Part shown: in pieces, positions 11,918-23,401 of the stretch
Position numbering within the stretch: position 1 is the stretch's first letter
Layout: each line of letters begins with the position of its first letter
Assembly (NCBI GenBank): GCA_026874595.1
Contig: CM049310.1
Span: forward strand, 41,421,558-41,485,557
Length of the DNA: 64,000 nt
Source of the DNA: Sipunculus nudus
Taxonomy: Eukaryota; Annelida; Sipuncula; Golfingiida; Sipunculidae
Direction: 5' to 3'
The notes under the pieces: generated by a model
The model's input: the letters and a program-made list of their open reading frames with translations, nothing else
Told to the model about the DNA's origin: nothing
Databases searched by the model: none
Position numbers and translations under genes: made by a program

Positions 11918-12344
11918 ATGTTTAATCCTTTTCAATCATGCCTGACAACGAGTTTACAGAGTCTTCCAGTACCCAAGACGCGCTAATCACATGATCCTAT
12001 TAATATGCATTACTGCCAAATGACCGTTAAACACCCTCTCCGCAGTTAATGTTTGGACAAGCTTAGATTGGCTGTGGGGGCTATCGTGAGATATGTTTGC
12101 TGAGAAAATATTAGGGGGACAATCCTAAAAGAACCGACAGAAGCGACCCCCCCCCCCCCCTTTCTCAACTTCTCAATGATAAAGGACTCCCGCTCAATTT
12201 ATCCGGACTACCGCCCCCGCCCCCCACCCCCCCAACTCCCACACACACACCTTATGACAACCAGGACAAAATCCCTCTGAGGATTAGCACACTTTCTTCG
12301 CCCCATCCACAAATTATGAAATATGGGTGAATGAGCGGGCACAT
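11918..12344. other. Upstream region of FN3 gene, C-rich patches
   Basis: Poly-C runs occur at about 12148-12161 and 12212-12232, with a short (CA)n near 12240. No gene is supported. Confidence 0.4.
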
Positions 12345-12835
12345 AGAAATAGGGTGAATTTGTTTTGGTGGCGGCACTTGAAGAGAACTTCAGCTCTTGA
12401 GTTCAACAATGTTCCAGGGGAGGCCGTTGCAATAAGTAGCTTTTCAGACAAACAGAGATCACACTTTCTGGTCCCACAGAAGTAAGGTGCTGCCTTGGCA
12501 GAGATTTCCCAGGAAAATTTGTAATTGATATTGCTGTCTTTAGTGACCAGATGTGTTTAGACAGATCAGTGTTTTTAGCGTGGGATCTGTTACGAAAGGA
12601 TTGTATGTGGTTATTGTATCTGGTCTTGAAATCACCTTCAGTACACCCTATGTAATGTTTCTCGTCATTGCCTTATAGACAATGCAACTTAGCTGACACT
12701 GACCATTCATAGGACATTCGTCTTTTTTACGGCAGTTACATAGTTTTTGAGGTGCATTCACAGCTTTTTCAGTATTTAGAACCTTCATATTATGCTTGCT
12801 GATAAGGTTAGACATGTTTGGTAGACAGGATCAGT
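12345..12835 (-). pseudogene. Penelope-like element remnant with GIY-YIG endonuclease
   Basis: Read on the minus strand from about 12830, the sequence encodes the C-terminal part of a Penelope-like element. A linker holds the cysteine pattern C-N-C-x5-C-P-x3-G-x-C, followed by CIVYKA and then, after a one-base frameshift, EKHYIGCTEGDFKTRYNNH. These are the two halves of a GIY-YIG nuclease core with its conserved arginine. The usual tail follows, with SKHIW, CDLCLSEK and CRHQNKF-like blocks and one more frameshift. The RT part that should lie upstream is absent, so this is a 5'-truncated copy, as is common for this class. It lies between two poly-C tracts. No long open frame exposes it. The nuclease would nick target DNA in an intact element; this copy is dead. 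Confidence 0.8.
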
Positions 12836-12848
12836 GTCAGTCATTAAA

Positions 12849-12862
12849 CCCCCCCCCCCCCC
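12849..12862. repeat. Poly-C tract beside the Penelope remnant
   Basis: About 14 C residues directly upstream (in element sense) of the Penelope fragment. It may mark the truncation point. Confidence 0.8.
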
Positions 12863-13007
12863 ATACGCACAAAGCATAATCTCGCAGAGTCTCGGCTTTT
12901 CAAACCACGCCGTTAGCTTTATTCTAACAACATTCACCTGATGATCGGGTCGTATCCCGTGAAACAGACTGTAGTGAATTTACAGTGTTGTTTTTCTTCA
13001 GAGTTAG

Positions 13008-13008
<1 letters not shown>

Positions 13009-13086
<78 letters not shown>
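13009..13086. repeat. (TA)n microsatellite
   Basis: About 39 ta units without interruption. Confidence 0.97.
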
Positions 13087-13088
<2 letters not shown>

Positions 13089-13395
13089 CTCATTTTAATT
13101 AACGCTGCAACCTTGATACACTCATTAACAAACTAAGAGGGAGTGAGCCCATTTTATTGTTGTTTACACACACTTGAATCAGTCTCAAACTGAGCAAGAA
13201 TGAAACCACATCGTCCATGCGACAAATGAGGCGTAAAGGTTTGAAAACCACCCTGTGTTATTCTATAATCAACACGACTCTGTTAAAGAAGGTTACAAGG
13301 TTATTTAAACAGACCGTGCCAGATCATTAACCTTGCTTTGTATATGCGACTTTATCTCCAGAAGGTAAAACTATGCTCATGTATTTTCATATTGC
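13087..13395. other. Short non-coding stretch
   Basis: No supported feature lies between the (TA)n tract and the solo LTR. Confidence 0.4.
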
Positions 13396-13399
13396 CTCT

Positions 13400-14246
13400 T
13401 GTTACGGGACCTAATATAAACAGATCACGCATGCGTGATGAACACAAATTCTGTCAAGGATATAAAAAAATCCGATTCTGTAACATTTTAGGGAATGAAT
13501 AAAGAAGTCAGTGTTTTTTTGTTAACAAATAACTAGAATTTATTCCTCAAACAACCCTAACATTACAATACACTGAATCAATACAGTTAAACAGCGGTAT
13601 AACAACAAATCAATACAATCACACAGTAAGACAAACAATGTGCACAGTACCTGGATACCACCACCGTCACAACGATAAGTTCTTTAAAGGTATACTCTCG
13701 GAGAATGACAGTCCAGTGTAAAGCTCTTGTAACAATCCAGAAAGTAAACCTTAGGCAGGCAGCACCAAACTGTAAAGTGTGAGTAATGGCAGAATCCCTG
13801 AAATCACTGGATAATCGGACAGGTCCCACACGTCTACGTCCGCTTGAATATTCTTTCTGCTGCTCTCTCTCTCTCTCGGCTCCAAAACACAGCCCCTTTA
13901 CATAACTAATCACCTCAAGCCGAGAAGCTTATATTTCTAGAACATTCGAAGAACTTACATAATACACAGTAAATTTTCCACTTCTCGAACAGTCTAAAGG
14001 ATCTAACACAATACACAGCAAACACGCATTACAGGAATCATCTAGAAAATCTTCGCTGTGTCTCTATACATCAGGTTTCACACCTGATCTCGCGACCCGG
14101 CTCACGGCCAGGTGAGAAAGCCCCAAGCCAGCACAACGTCGAGAGTTCAACCAGTACAGACCCAGCTGAGAATGTAACAAGCGGCCCGGCGAGGGCGCTA
14201 CAACATGAGTTACGCCCGTGTCACACATAAAGGAGCACCTATAACA
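13400..14246 (-). mobile_element. Solo LTR of the Gmr1-like gypsy family, with 4-bp target duplication
   Basis: This 847-bp sequence starts TGTTAC and ends ATAACA, and is similar throughout to the LTR at 22348-23234 in reverse orientation. Shared landmarks include the aataaagaagtcagtgttttt block, the accgtcacaacgata block, ggctccaaaacacagcccc and the GC-rich terminal third. It is flanked on both sides by CTCT (13396-13399 and 14247-14250), a 4-bp target duplication. No internal coding sequence is present, so it arose by recombination between two LTRs. The TATAAA seen in the other copies has mutated to TATGTAAA. Minus-strand frames at 13587-13913 and 14064-14339 are LTR sequence, not genes. 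Confidence 0.85.
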
Positions 14247-15182
14247 CTCTCCCAAGTATTTAACTTTAAAACTTGTAGGTATTTTCGAGGATACTTCAGA
14301 GCGGATCCAGGGGGAGGGTCCATGGGGTCCGTGCTGCAATACTGCTGAGATTCTGTAGGGTCGCTCCGCAATGTGTCACTAAATTTGTAACTCCATCATT
14401 ATGATCAAATACGGCGGTGCTGAGGAATAACAGAGTAATGACAGTCTCCTGGGATAGGCAAGTAGCACGCTTCTATTACCAAGGTAACTGTTTCCGGTAC
14501 TCTAATGAACAAACTCATTAACAAGAGCTATAAAACTAAGGCATGGATGTCACTTACGGATGGAAACCATGTTTTATCCTCTAGTGGTTTCCTGGCTTGA
14601 AAACCTGCTGCAGTAATTGTTCACTTAATTAATCAAATCAAGAAGTATAATTATTTTATCAAAATACATACGCATTAAATAATATTTTGTTTACTATCAC
14701 ATTTACGTAATTAAGTATGAGAGTCTTACTTGGCTGATGTCCCCAATTCTCACTCTCTCTCTCGCTCTCTCTACATCTCTCTTTTACACATACACACACG
14801 GTTTTACAGACATCTGAATAATATCCCCCGATTCGCCCAAATTCAAAAACATTGGTTGCGCCTTGGTTGTCATTAATAGTGCATAATTTTCAACTCTGCA
14901 TTAATGGCTGGCTTTGCAGTCAATACACTATGCCTTTTTGAAATCAGAGTCTTTGAGTCTTTTTCGATTTACCAAGATAAATCACGTTCTTTGAACGCGA
15001 TTGATACTGCCAGCTGTGCTGTTGTAATACACATAGATGCAAATAATAGGGGCATTATGACAATAATAAAATACGGAACTACTTACATCATAATATATAT
15101 AGTTTAAAATATACCAACATTTCTTTCTTTATGTCTATAAGTAACTTTAAATATATATGGTAAGTCAAATCAGTTCACAATC
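14247..15182. other. Non-coding stretch with repeat fragment
   Basis: Near 14301 the phrase gcggatccaggg-gagggtcc matches the start of the repeat at 63873 and may be the end of the same family. The remainder, including the plus-strand frame at 14904-15107 and the ct-rich patch near 14750-14775, shows no gene. Confidence 0.4.
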
Positions 15183-15530
15183 TTATTTTTGTGTCTGTTC
15201 AAGCTGCCATCGGCGTTCCAACTCCTCTTTCATCTTGTTCAGTTTGGCTTGGTAGTCCGCTTGCTGCGCGCGCAGCTCAGCCTCGTATTCGGTTCGCAGA
15301 CGATTCAGCATCTCCTGCGCCTTTACACCAAACTCAATCGCTTTTTGTGGGTCTTTTTGATTGAGCTCATTGCATTTCGAATCCAGACGATCTTTTTCCA
15401 ACTGCAGTTGTTTTGAAAGTTTCCCTTCTTTATCGCAGAGTAACTGGTCGTATACAAGTTTCGTCTGCCTTAACATGATGACGTAATCTCGCCCATCCGG
15501 GACTTCAAGACACAAAGTGACCGAACCCAT
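15183..15530 (-). CDS. Coiled-coil protein, 115 residues, function unknown
   Basis: The frame is complete, from ATG at 15530 to TAA at 15183. The first 25 residues (MGSVTLCLEV-PDGRDYVIML) look globular. From about residue 28 to the end the sequence is highly charged, with heptad-like spacing of L, A and M (for example KLSKQLQLEKDRLDSK and LNKMKEELERRWQLE), so it should form one long helix or coiled coil. I do not recognise the family. A possible acceptor (ACTTTAG) 20 bases upstream leaves an open frame into the ATG. This may therefore be the last exon of a longer gene rather than a single-exon gene. It carries no stop or frameshift, unlike the retroelement frames around it, which favours a live host gene. 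Confidence 0.55.
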   Translation of the reverse strand: MGSVTLCLEVPDGRDYVIMLRQTKLVYDQLLCDKEGKLSKQLQLEKDRLDSKCNELNQKDPQKAIEFGVKAQEMLNRLRTEYEAELRAQQADYQAKLNKMKEELERRWQLEQTQK

Positions 15531-18204
15531 AATTGCTCGATTTCCTAAAGTTCATAAAATATCCTGGTTGTTTTTAAGTCTCTTCGCTCAAATGGCCAAA
15601 GTATTTGTTTGTAATTTCGTTTAACCGTCAAACAGATAGTGAATTAAGTGAACTATATTTGAAATGGTTCATCGCCAATTATCAATAAAATGTGATTTCC
15701 CTTGAAGCTTGACTAGGCATACACATCGCCACGTCGCCTAGAATGCGTGAACGTGCTACAGATAATTGATTGTTGTCCTGTACATACCAGTGGTCCGTAC
15801 AACTTGTATGTTAGCTAGAAAAACTGTAAATGTGGAACAGGTTTTCTTCCAGCGAGGTCACAAATAACGAGAACGAGACTAATGACTGTTGCAGCACCCG
15901 AATGACGTTAACAGTCCCTTACAATATATCAGTTTATAAACACAGGTTCCACAAAATGCGCTGACATCCGATAGCTGCTGCCTTCAGCAATTATGTATAG
16001 AACTACACACGATCGTTGGAACCTCGTACCATATATACTGAAACCACACAATAATTATTGCATTTAGCAGTGCATACTGACGACGAGGAATCTCGTCCCT
16101 GGGTAGTTCAGTGCTGTTCCGTCCGAGTGACAGCGTAAGGAAGCAGTATCTAAAATACCCGGTCGATTTTCACGTTGTTTCGTAATCTGTAGAGAGACTA
16201 TTTAGAAAAGCGTATCAGCTCCTCAGCACACACTATATTGACACCTTTTCCCGACTGAGCTCCGTTTTCTACTTTTATTTTTGTACTCTGAAGAGTCCGG
16301 CGAGAGACGTTATCGATAAGTAACCCAGATACCGGGCAGGGTGACGCGAGCTCTGTTCTTCACAGCGTGCTTGTCTATCCAAAAAAACACAATGCTCTGC
16401 GTTTACAACCTTTACACTCAAACCTGAGTATACAATAAATGGGGCCAAATGAGGCACGGTAGCAGACATACGGATCTTCGTTAGAAAAAGTGTACAATCC
16501 TATTAGAGAAGTAAAGCTACATAATAAATATGTTAATAACTATATTCAATACCGCGTGTAGCTTCCATCAATACATATCTATGTCCGGACAACCAACCGT
16601 TACACCAACTGGACTTTCATACTGTTTACTTAGTCTCCCCTTCTGTAGTATTTCAGAGTTCAGTCGTGTTTTATTATTCAGTTGAGCTATTCATTCTCGG
16701 CATGTGCAGATTATTGGTACAAACAAATGCAACTTACGGACATGACCGGTACATGTGGTATACTGATATATCAAAATATATACACAGCTCTCTCTGGAAA
16801 ACATTCAAACGCACCACTTTTTCATTAACAATGGACACTAATGCGAAAACACGTGTGTATTCACAGCAAATATTTCTTTGAACTTTCTCCTTCTTATATT
16901 GAAGAGTTATAGTATATATCGTTCATTTGCCCTCCGTTTAATTACCACGTACTGAATCATCCTGATTATAATTGATGGTAGTGACATCGTTGTCACGCAA
17001 CATCTCTATATCTACGCTTCAGTGTTGCCTTAAAAAGTGTTCTGTCCTGATGTATCTTGAATGATGCCAATTGTGTCATTAGGGGGTTATGGGGGTTATT
17101 TTCCATATTTAAATTGAACCCCGAGGAATTAATTATTACCTGACATTTTTTTCGCGAAGGGTCCATTACCAGATATTTTTGACACCTGTCTGTGTGCCCG
17201 TCTGTGAACTGCGGAAGTCGCTCGGACCTGTCCATTGCAAAAAGAGTAATATGCTAGTGTCCTTAATTTGTTCATAAATTTTTTTTTGTTTCGATAAAAA
17301 TGTCATAAAATCAGGGAAAAAGCATTAGAATAACAGTTTTTTTTTATAAACAGGTAAATGTACTACATAACAAAGGAAATCTTATCAAAATTATATGATA
17401 TTATCTTCTTGAAAGATGAAAATCAAAATAAAAATTTTTGATGCGGGGGTTAAAAAAATGACGTAGGCGTTGCCTGAGAACCAAACCTTATATTGTTTTT
17501 GCCTTATTTCAATTTTTAATATGGCACTGAGCTATTTGGTTAACGTACATGGTGAGTGAACACATTGTTTAGTTATTGTGTTCGTTTTGTAATACACACA
17601 AATTTTTAATATCCTTGGATGTACCGTCAGAGTCACTTGCATACTTAATTAGCTTGATGCATGGTAAAAAAAACTAGTTACACTTTCATCATATGGTTAT
17701 ACCCCCTATGAGATGTTTATGATTAATGTGTCAACAGATATTTAATATATGTTGATTTTGCGAATTTCCTTCGAGTCCCTTTTAAATAATAAATCTGAAT
17801 GGATATCAAAGATAATTCATATTATTCTGAAAAAAATTTTGAGAATATAGATTTTAATTTGAAATTGACTGCTTCAGTTTTATTAATTTTCTAATTTCCC
17901 TTCATGTATATACATGTATGTTTTTTCTGAAGTGAAGCTGCTTAAACTGTTGTAAATTGATACATTGTCAGTTTTAAATAGTATTTTTTAAATGATTAAT
18001 TTATCATGAAAAATCTATCATCATTTCCTTTTTTTAGAACCGCTTTAACAGTAATCTGGCCTGATTGGCCAAAATATCCTAGTCCGGAAAGTCCCATCTA
18101 AAGTGTCTGTCTACCACATGCAGTTTGCAGCTGGATTGTGAAGTTTTGAATTTGCAAATTCAAAATTTAATCCTGTCACCTGTTTATATCAATTTAGCTA
18201 GTTC
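15531..18204. other. Largely non-coding stretch
   Basis: A candidate minus-strand first exon runs from ATG 17235 to a CAG|GTAATA donor near 17139, encoding about 30 residues starting MDRSERLPQF. It has no partner exon that I can name. A 64-codon minus-strand frame at 16275-16469 is unsupported. The rest is AT-rich without recognisable content. Confidence 0.35.
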
Positions 18205-18325
18205 TGTCTATTTCATTTTTACCTTAGCCATTTTAACCTTAGACATTTTTACCTAAGCCATGAATACCTCAGCCAGTTTTACATTAATCATTTTTACGTT
18301 AACCATTTTACCTCAGCCATTGTAA
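18205..18325. repeat. Degenerate ~17-bp minisatellite
   Basis: The phrase atttttacct-(t/a)agcc recurs six to seven times with changes (ttagcc, ttagac, taagcc, tcagcc). Confidence 0.7.
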
Positions 18326-19330
18326 CATAGAGCCCGTTAGTGTCCATGCCAGGTCAATGGAGCTGTGCACATATACAACGACACCAATTTCTGAGTTTAA
18401 GGCAATATTTTACAAATATATAAATTTTAAAATTTTAAATCTTGTTTTCTTCTTATTTTTTTATTTTCTCGTATTCTAGTTGTATGACGCTTTTTATATG
18501 CAATGAATATATGTAACTTGGAAGGCAATTATACGCCAATGCTTTGGATATAGAGTTATAAAGCCATATATGTCCATGTGTATGAGTCATGAGTGATTAT
18601 TTTTGGACCTCCATTTGGATCATCAGGCATTTCAACTGTACACTGTAAAAGAAAAAAATATATTTAACATAACATAAAAAAAGTCTTAAATCAATTCATC
18701 ATTAAGCATTCTCATATCCTCTTATATAAATAAACAGTACAAAATAGCAGCACACTAGAAACAATAGAAATAAGTAAACAAATACATATTAAATGAATCC
18801 ACACCTTTTTAAAATACGTATTATCATTTAAAAAATATAGGTCTACTACAGTCAGTACAAGTTTTCAAAATTGTTTTATTGACATTTTTAAGTTACATAC
18901 AAAGAAGCAATGTACAATAAAGACATGCTGACGGTGCAATTTTACAATACAGGTAATATAGTAAAATAAGTACATACGTGGCTCAACTAATTTTACAACA
19001 TGTTTAAAAATAAATAGATCGCAACTAATGTCATTCAATTTACATAATATAAATGCAATAATCTTCTGGAATATAGTGATCTGAATCTTTATAAATATGG
19101 TATCTGTTTTCAATTTTCGGCAGGTTTAAATTTATTTTCTTTGTCCTCTGTGCTATACTATACTCGTTATGTATTTCCATCTATTTTTGAACTGCTCGAA
19201 TAGTTTTCTGTGCATCTCTGCCATGATGAATGGTTGACTGATCCACTTATTTTCCCGAGTAGACCGTATGATAAGATACAAATTTCTCGAACAAAACATT
19301 CACATACAGATGTGTAACTAACACCTAATC
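18326..19330. other. Non-coding AT-rich stretch
   Basis: No gene, RNA or repeat family is supported here. The minus-strand frame at 18865-19113 looks random. Confidence 0.4.
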
Positions 19331-20870
19331 AACAGCGTATGATATCTACAAGAACGTATGATATCTACAAGAACGTATGATATCTACAAGAACGTATGAT
19401 ATCTACAACATCAGCATATAGGTTATCTTCATCAACGTTAAAAAGCTGCAACAGCGCAGGATATCTAAAACAGAGTATGATACCTAAAACAACGTTGGAT
19501 ATCTATAACAAATAACTTATGACTAGTACATCAACGTACGATATCTACATCAACGTAGGAAATCTATGGCAACATATGATACCCATATGTTCGCAGGATA
19601 TCTACATCAACGCGGGATATCTACAACAACGCAGGATATATACAACAACTTAGGATATCTACATCAATGTAGGATACATATATCAACATAGGAAATCTGC
19701 AACAACGCATGATATCTGAAACAACATAGGATATCTAAATAAACGTAGGATATCTACAACAACGAAGGAAACCTACAACAACGTAGGATATCTATATCAA
19801 CATATTATATCTTCATCAACGTAGAAAATTTACAATAACGTATGATATCTGCAAAAGAGTAGAAAATCTAAATCAATGTATGATATCTACATCAACGAAG
19901 GAATTCTACAACAACGTATGATATCTGCTACAGCGTAGGATACCTAAAACAGCATATACTATCTACATCTAATTAGGAAATCTACAATAACAAATGCTTT
20001 CTCCAAGAACGTATGACATCGTAGGATATCGACATCAATGTATGATATCGACATCAATGTATGTTATGCACAACAACGATGACAGTATATCTGCAACATC
20101 GTAGGAAATCTACATCAACGTATAGTGTCTACATCAACGTAGCTTATCAACATCAACAATGGATATGTACATCAACATAAAAACCTACCATAACGTAGTA
20201 TATCTACATCAACGTAGGATATCTACATCAACGTAGGATATCTACATCAACGTAGGATATCTACATCAACGTAGGATATCTACATCAACGTAGGATATCT
20301 ACATCAACGTAGGATATCTACATCAACGTAGGATATCTACATCAACGTAGGATATCTACATCAACGTAGGATATCAACAGAAACGTTGGATATCTACATC
20401 AACGTAGTATATTAACAGAAACGTTGGATATTTACATCAACGTAGTATATCAACATCAACAAAGGATATGTATATCAACTTAAAAACCCACAACAACGTA
20501 GCATATTACCGTCAACATAGGATATCTACATCCACGTAGTATATCAACAGCAACGTAGAATATGTACATCAACGTAAAAAATCATACAACATAGGAAGTC
20601 TATACCAACGTAGGAAATCTTCAACCACGTATGATAACTACATCAACGTAGGAAATCTATAAAAAATGTAGGAAATCTAGTATTATACATCAACGTAACA
20701 TATATACATCAAGGTAGGATATTTACACCAACAAAAACACCTAAAACAACGTATGGTACTTAAATAAACGTAGGGTATCAACAACGTAGTATATCTATGT
20801 TAACGTAGGATATCTACATCAACGTAGATACATCAACGTATGATATCTACAACAACTTAGTATATCTACA
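19331..20870. repeat. 19-bp satellite array with GATATC core
   Basis: The monomer is acgtaggatatctacatca (19 bp). Between about 20202 and 20373 nine copies follow one another without change at exactly 19-bp spacing. Outside this core, for about 870 bp to the left and 500 bp to the right, the same unit persists in diverged form with indels. The GTAG-GATAT-CTAC part of each unit is self-complementary and can form a small hairpin. The pure centre within old flanks is the pattern expected from continued unequal exchange or slippage in the middle of the array. Confidence 0.95.
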
Positions 20871-20871
20871 T

Positions 20872-21234
20872 TGTCACACCCCACACGCGGCGGAAATATA
20901 TTCCCGAGTTCTTTTACACTGAAAAGTCCAAAATATAACTCGTCGTCTGAATTGAAAAACACAAGTTTATTCCTGTAGCATCAACTAAAAGACCACCGCC
21001 GTCGTTGACTGGCTCCAATCTCACAATAACAACGTCTTCAACAAAGTACAAGTCACGGAATCTTCTAACATCCTGCTTGGCTGTAACTATATGTACCGTC
21101 TCCAGGACTAATAATGTCCTCGCGGTATTTTACAAACACCCCGCTCGGTGTACACCTAATCTGTCGTTGATGTAACACGACCCGTCACCAGTTGACGTTA
21201 GCTTCCAATTTTTCACCCTTAATCGGCCTTGACA
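20872..21234 (-). mobile_element. Possible solo LTR, unrelated to the other LTRs
   Basis: The segment starts TGTCA and ends TGACA, an inverted pair, and is 363 bp long. On the minus strand it carries an AATAAA-like signal (aataaacttgtg) near 20965. It begins exactly where the satellite stops. No target duplication was found, so the LTR call rests on the ends and the signal only. Confidence 0.35.
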
Positions 21235-22203
21235 GGCAATAGATAAAACTGGGAGGTCGGAAGCCTTCGGAAGTCGGAATGCGTTTTACTTTTAAGTATA
21301 ATTAAAAAAATAACGAACAAATTGACACCTTTTGCGTTAAAACGGAAGATATAGATAACCTTTATCAAAAGGGGAAATTTCAAAGATATATATGTTAAAA
21401 TATGTGAAAATTAAAGCATATTTAATGCGTCTGAAGCCTCTCGGAAGTCATCCGGGAGTGTCAGATGATGCTCCAAATTCATAAAACTCGGAAGTCTAGC
21501 AAATAGCACAAACCAACAATGACACAGAAAAGGTCTTGCATCAACCCAAATTTTAATTATGGTAATATTTATGTATTTGAATAAAATCATAATGTTTATA
21601 ACTAACAAAATTATATAAAAATTAAAATTTAAATACAAAACATGAATGTAAAATACTATAAGAACATATAACAAACCAGTATAATACAAAACAGATTTAT
21701 TTTGGTATTTTCTATTTTATTATTGCACAAATACATACATGATGCAAAATTTAATAACATAATAACAGGTACACATAACATTACACTTTGCCTGAAATCT
21801 CTAGAACCTTCTGTCATCTAATTATAGTAAATCATGATACAGTTAGTCTATATGCTTACATAATAATCAAAATACTAATGAATAATCCTCCAGCCTCCTC
21901 GGCACTGATGTAATCAATACAGATGACAACAACAACATACAGCTTTACCAAATTATCAACTTCGTCTCTCTAACTACACTTTATGATTTGATGTTCCAAA
22001 TTAATATAAACCTGTTAATGCACCGTATAAATAATGTTTTCCTTAACTATTTTGATTATTATATGAAATGCCATTTGACATACAGTGAAAAATCTCTGAA
22101 CGATATTTTCAAGTACCCAACAGTAACACAAATGTGTATGATGTACTGCTACAATAACAAATGCATCATCATGTATATTACAAGCTTTCATTTAGTACCT
22201 TGA
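21235..22203. other. Non-coding stretch
   Basis: AT-rich. No integrase or other retroelement motif was seen, although the older minus-strand gypsy element might be expected to continue here. The minus-strand frame at 21411-21689 has no recognisable domain. Confidence 0.4.
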
Positions 22204-22347
22204 TGACCTTGTATTATATCATATTCTTGCAATAAAATAGCGCCGGCTCCTACATCTGAAGCATCTATCTACAGTACAAATAGTTTATTAGGATCAGCTA
22301 ACCTAAGAATCGGTTTCCTAGCCAAATACTCTTTCAGTGCAATATAT
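22204..22347 (-). pseudogene. Older gypsy element, RNase H N-terminal part (interrupted)
   Basis: On the minus strand the translation gives a LKEYLARKPIL block. One in-frame stop then stands before IDASDVGAGAILLQ, the first catalytic-aspartate motif of a Ty3/gypsy RNase H. The reading frame continues exactly into the fragment at 31271 once the younger element and one ATAT are removed. This is the 3' half of an insertion target. It decays after about 20 more codons. Confidence 0.8.
22344..22347. repeat. Target duplication (ATAT), left copy
   Basis: ATAT precedes the LTR at 22348 and recurs at 31267-31270 after the 3' LTR. Frame restoration in the host element supports a 4-bp duplication. Confidence 0.8.
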
Positions 22348-23234
22348 TGTTACAGATGTCTCTTTTATTGTATGCAGCAGTCTTACATGTGTATGTGCAG
22401 CGCTGGTGTTGTCCGTTGCTATGCCGGCATAGCCCGGCCAACGCGTGGGGTCTGACGCGTAAACACAGCGGTCATGATAGTCTTGGGCTTTCTCGCCTGG
22501 CCGAGCTGGGCCGGCCCACGTGTGAACCCTGATATGTAGAAACACAGCGTTCGTTGTTCTAGATGTTTCCTGTAACGTGGGTATTATGGGTTCTTTAGAC
22601 TGTGCGGGAAATGGAAATTTCTCGGCTTTAGGTGAAAAGTTATAAAATGAGTGGCTGTTTTTGGAGCCGGGACAGAGGAGAGATATATTCCAGCGGAGAC
22701 AGAAGAGGGTAAGTCAGTTTGTGGACCTTTTCCGATAAGTGCGGCAGTTATAGATTTTATATTATTATATATATTATTATACTAATTACATAGTGTTCAG
22801 TTTGCTTTCGGGATTTTAATAAGAACTTCACTTTTGGATTACAACAAATTGATTTTGTGATTGAACTGGTCTGTTATTCTCTGGAAAGATTTGTGTGAAC
22901 TGTTCATCTGGATTATATGCTTTAAACGACTTGTTGCCGCTGTGACAGTGGCGGTATCCAAGTACTGTACACTTAATTTATATACTTGTATTGATTTACT
23001 GTTGTATTGTTGTTATACTGTATAAATGTATTGATTTAGTGTATTCTAATGTTAGGATTGGTTTAAGAATAAATTATAATTATTTGTTAAAAAAAAAAAC
23101 ACTGACTTCTTTATTCATTCCCCTAGACATTTCACGCTGCCTAATGTTACATAATCTGATTTTTCTCCATAACTCCATTACAAAATTTATGTTCGTCACG
23201 ACTACGTAATCTGTTGATATTAGGTTCCGTTACA
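22348..23234 (+). mobile_element. 5' LTR of Gmr1-like element 1
   Basis: The LTR is 887 bp, starting TGTTAC and ending GTTACA (GTAACA in the 3' copy). It contains a GC-rich first fifth, TATAAA at 22641, AATAAA at 23068, an A-run and the cactgacttcttta block. It is related over most of its length to 30549-31266 in the same orientation and to 13400-14246 and 58290-59175 in reverse. Confidence 0.9.
22641..22646 (+). promoter_or_regulatory. LTR TATA box
   Basis: TATAAA is kept at the same place in the 3' LTR and in the solo LTR at 58.3-59.2 kb, so it is probably the promoter element. It has mutated in the solo LTR at 13.4-14.2 kb. Confidence 0.65.
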
Positions 23235-23240
23235 TAAAAT

Positions 23241-23258
23241 TGGGGACTCGTCCGGGAT
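23241..23258 (+). promoter_or_regulatory. Primer binding site, tRNA-Pro type
   Basis: TGGGGACTCGTCCGGGAT lies six bases after the 5' LTR. It differs at one of 18 positions from the tRNA-Pro primer site known from murine leukaemia virus-type elements. Confidence 0.8.
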
Positions 23259-23401
23259 GCTTAATAGTTTTGAAAATTTATTAGGCCTTGATCTAGAAAC
23301 ATTGTTTACAATACATTGTTAACAAGATTACATATTGTCTACAATACACTGTTTACATGATTTATAACAGTTGTTCTTTGTTATTGTTTTAACATCTTAA
23401 C

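Noticed and set aside
19331..20870. CRISPR-like array of short repeats
   Set aside because: Units are directly tandem at 19 bp with no unique spacers; this is a satellite.
22318..22545. Frames on both strands near the 5' LTR start
   Set aside because: The GC-rich LTR end gives long chance frames; the same region appears in the solo LTRs.
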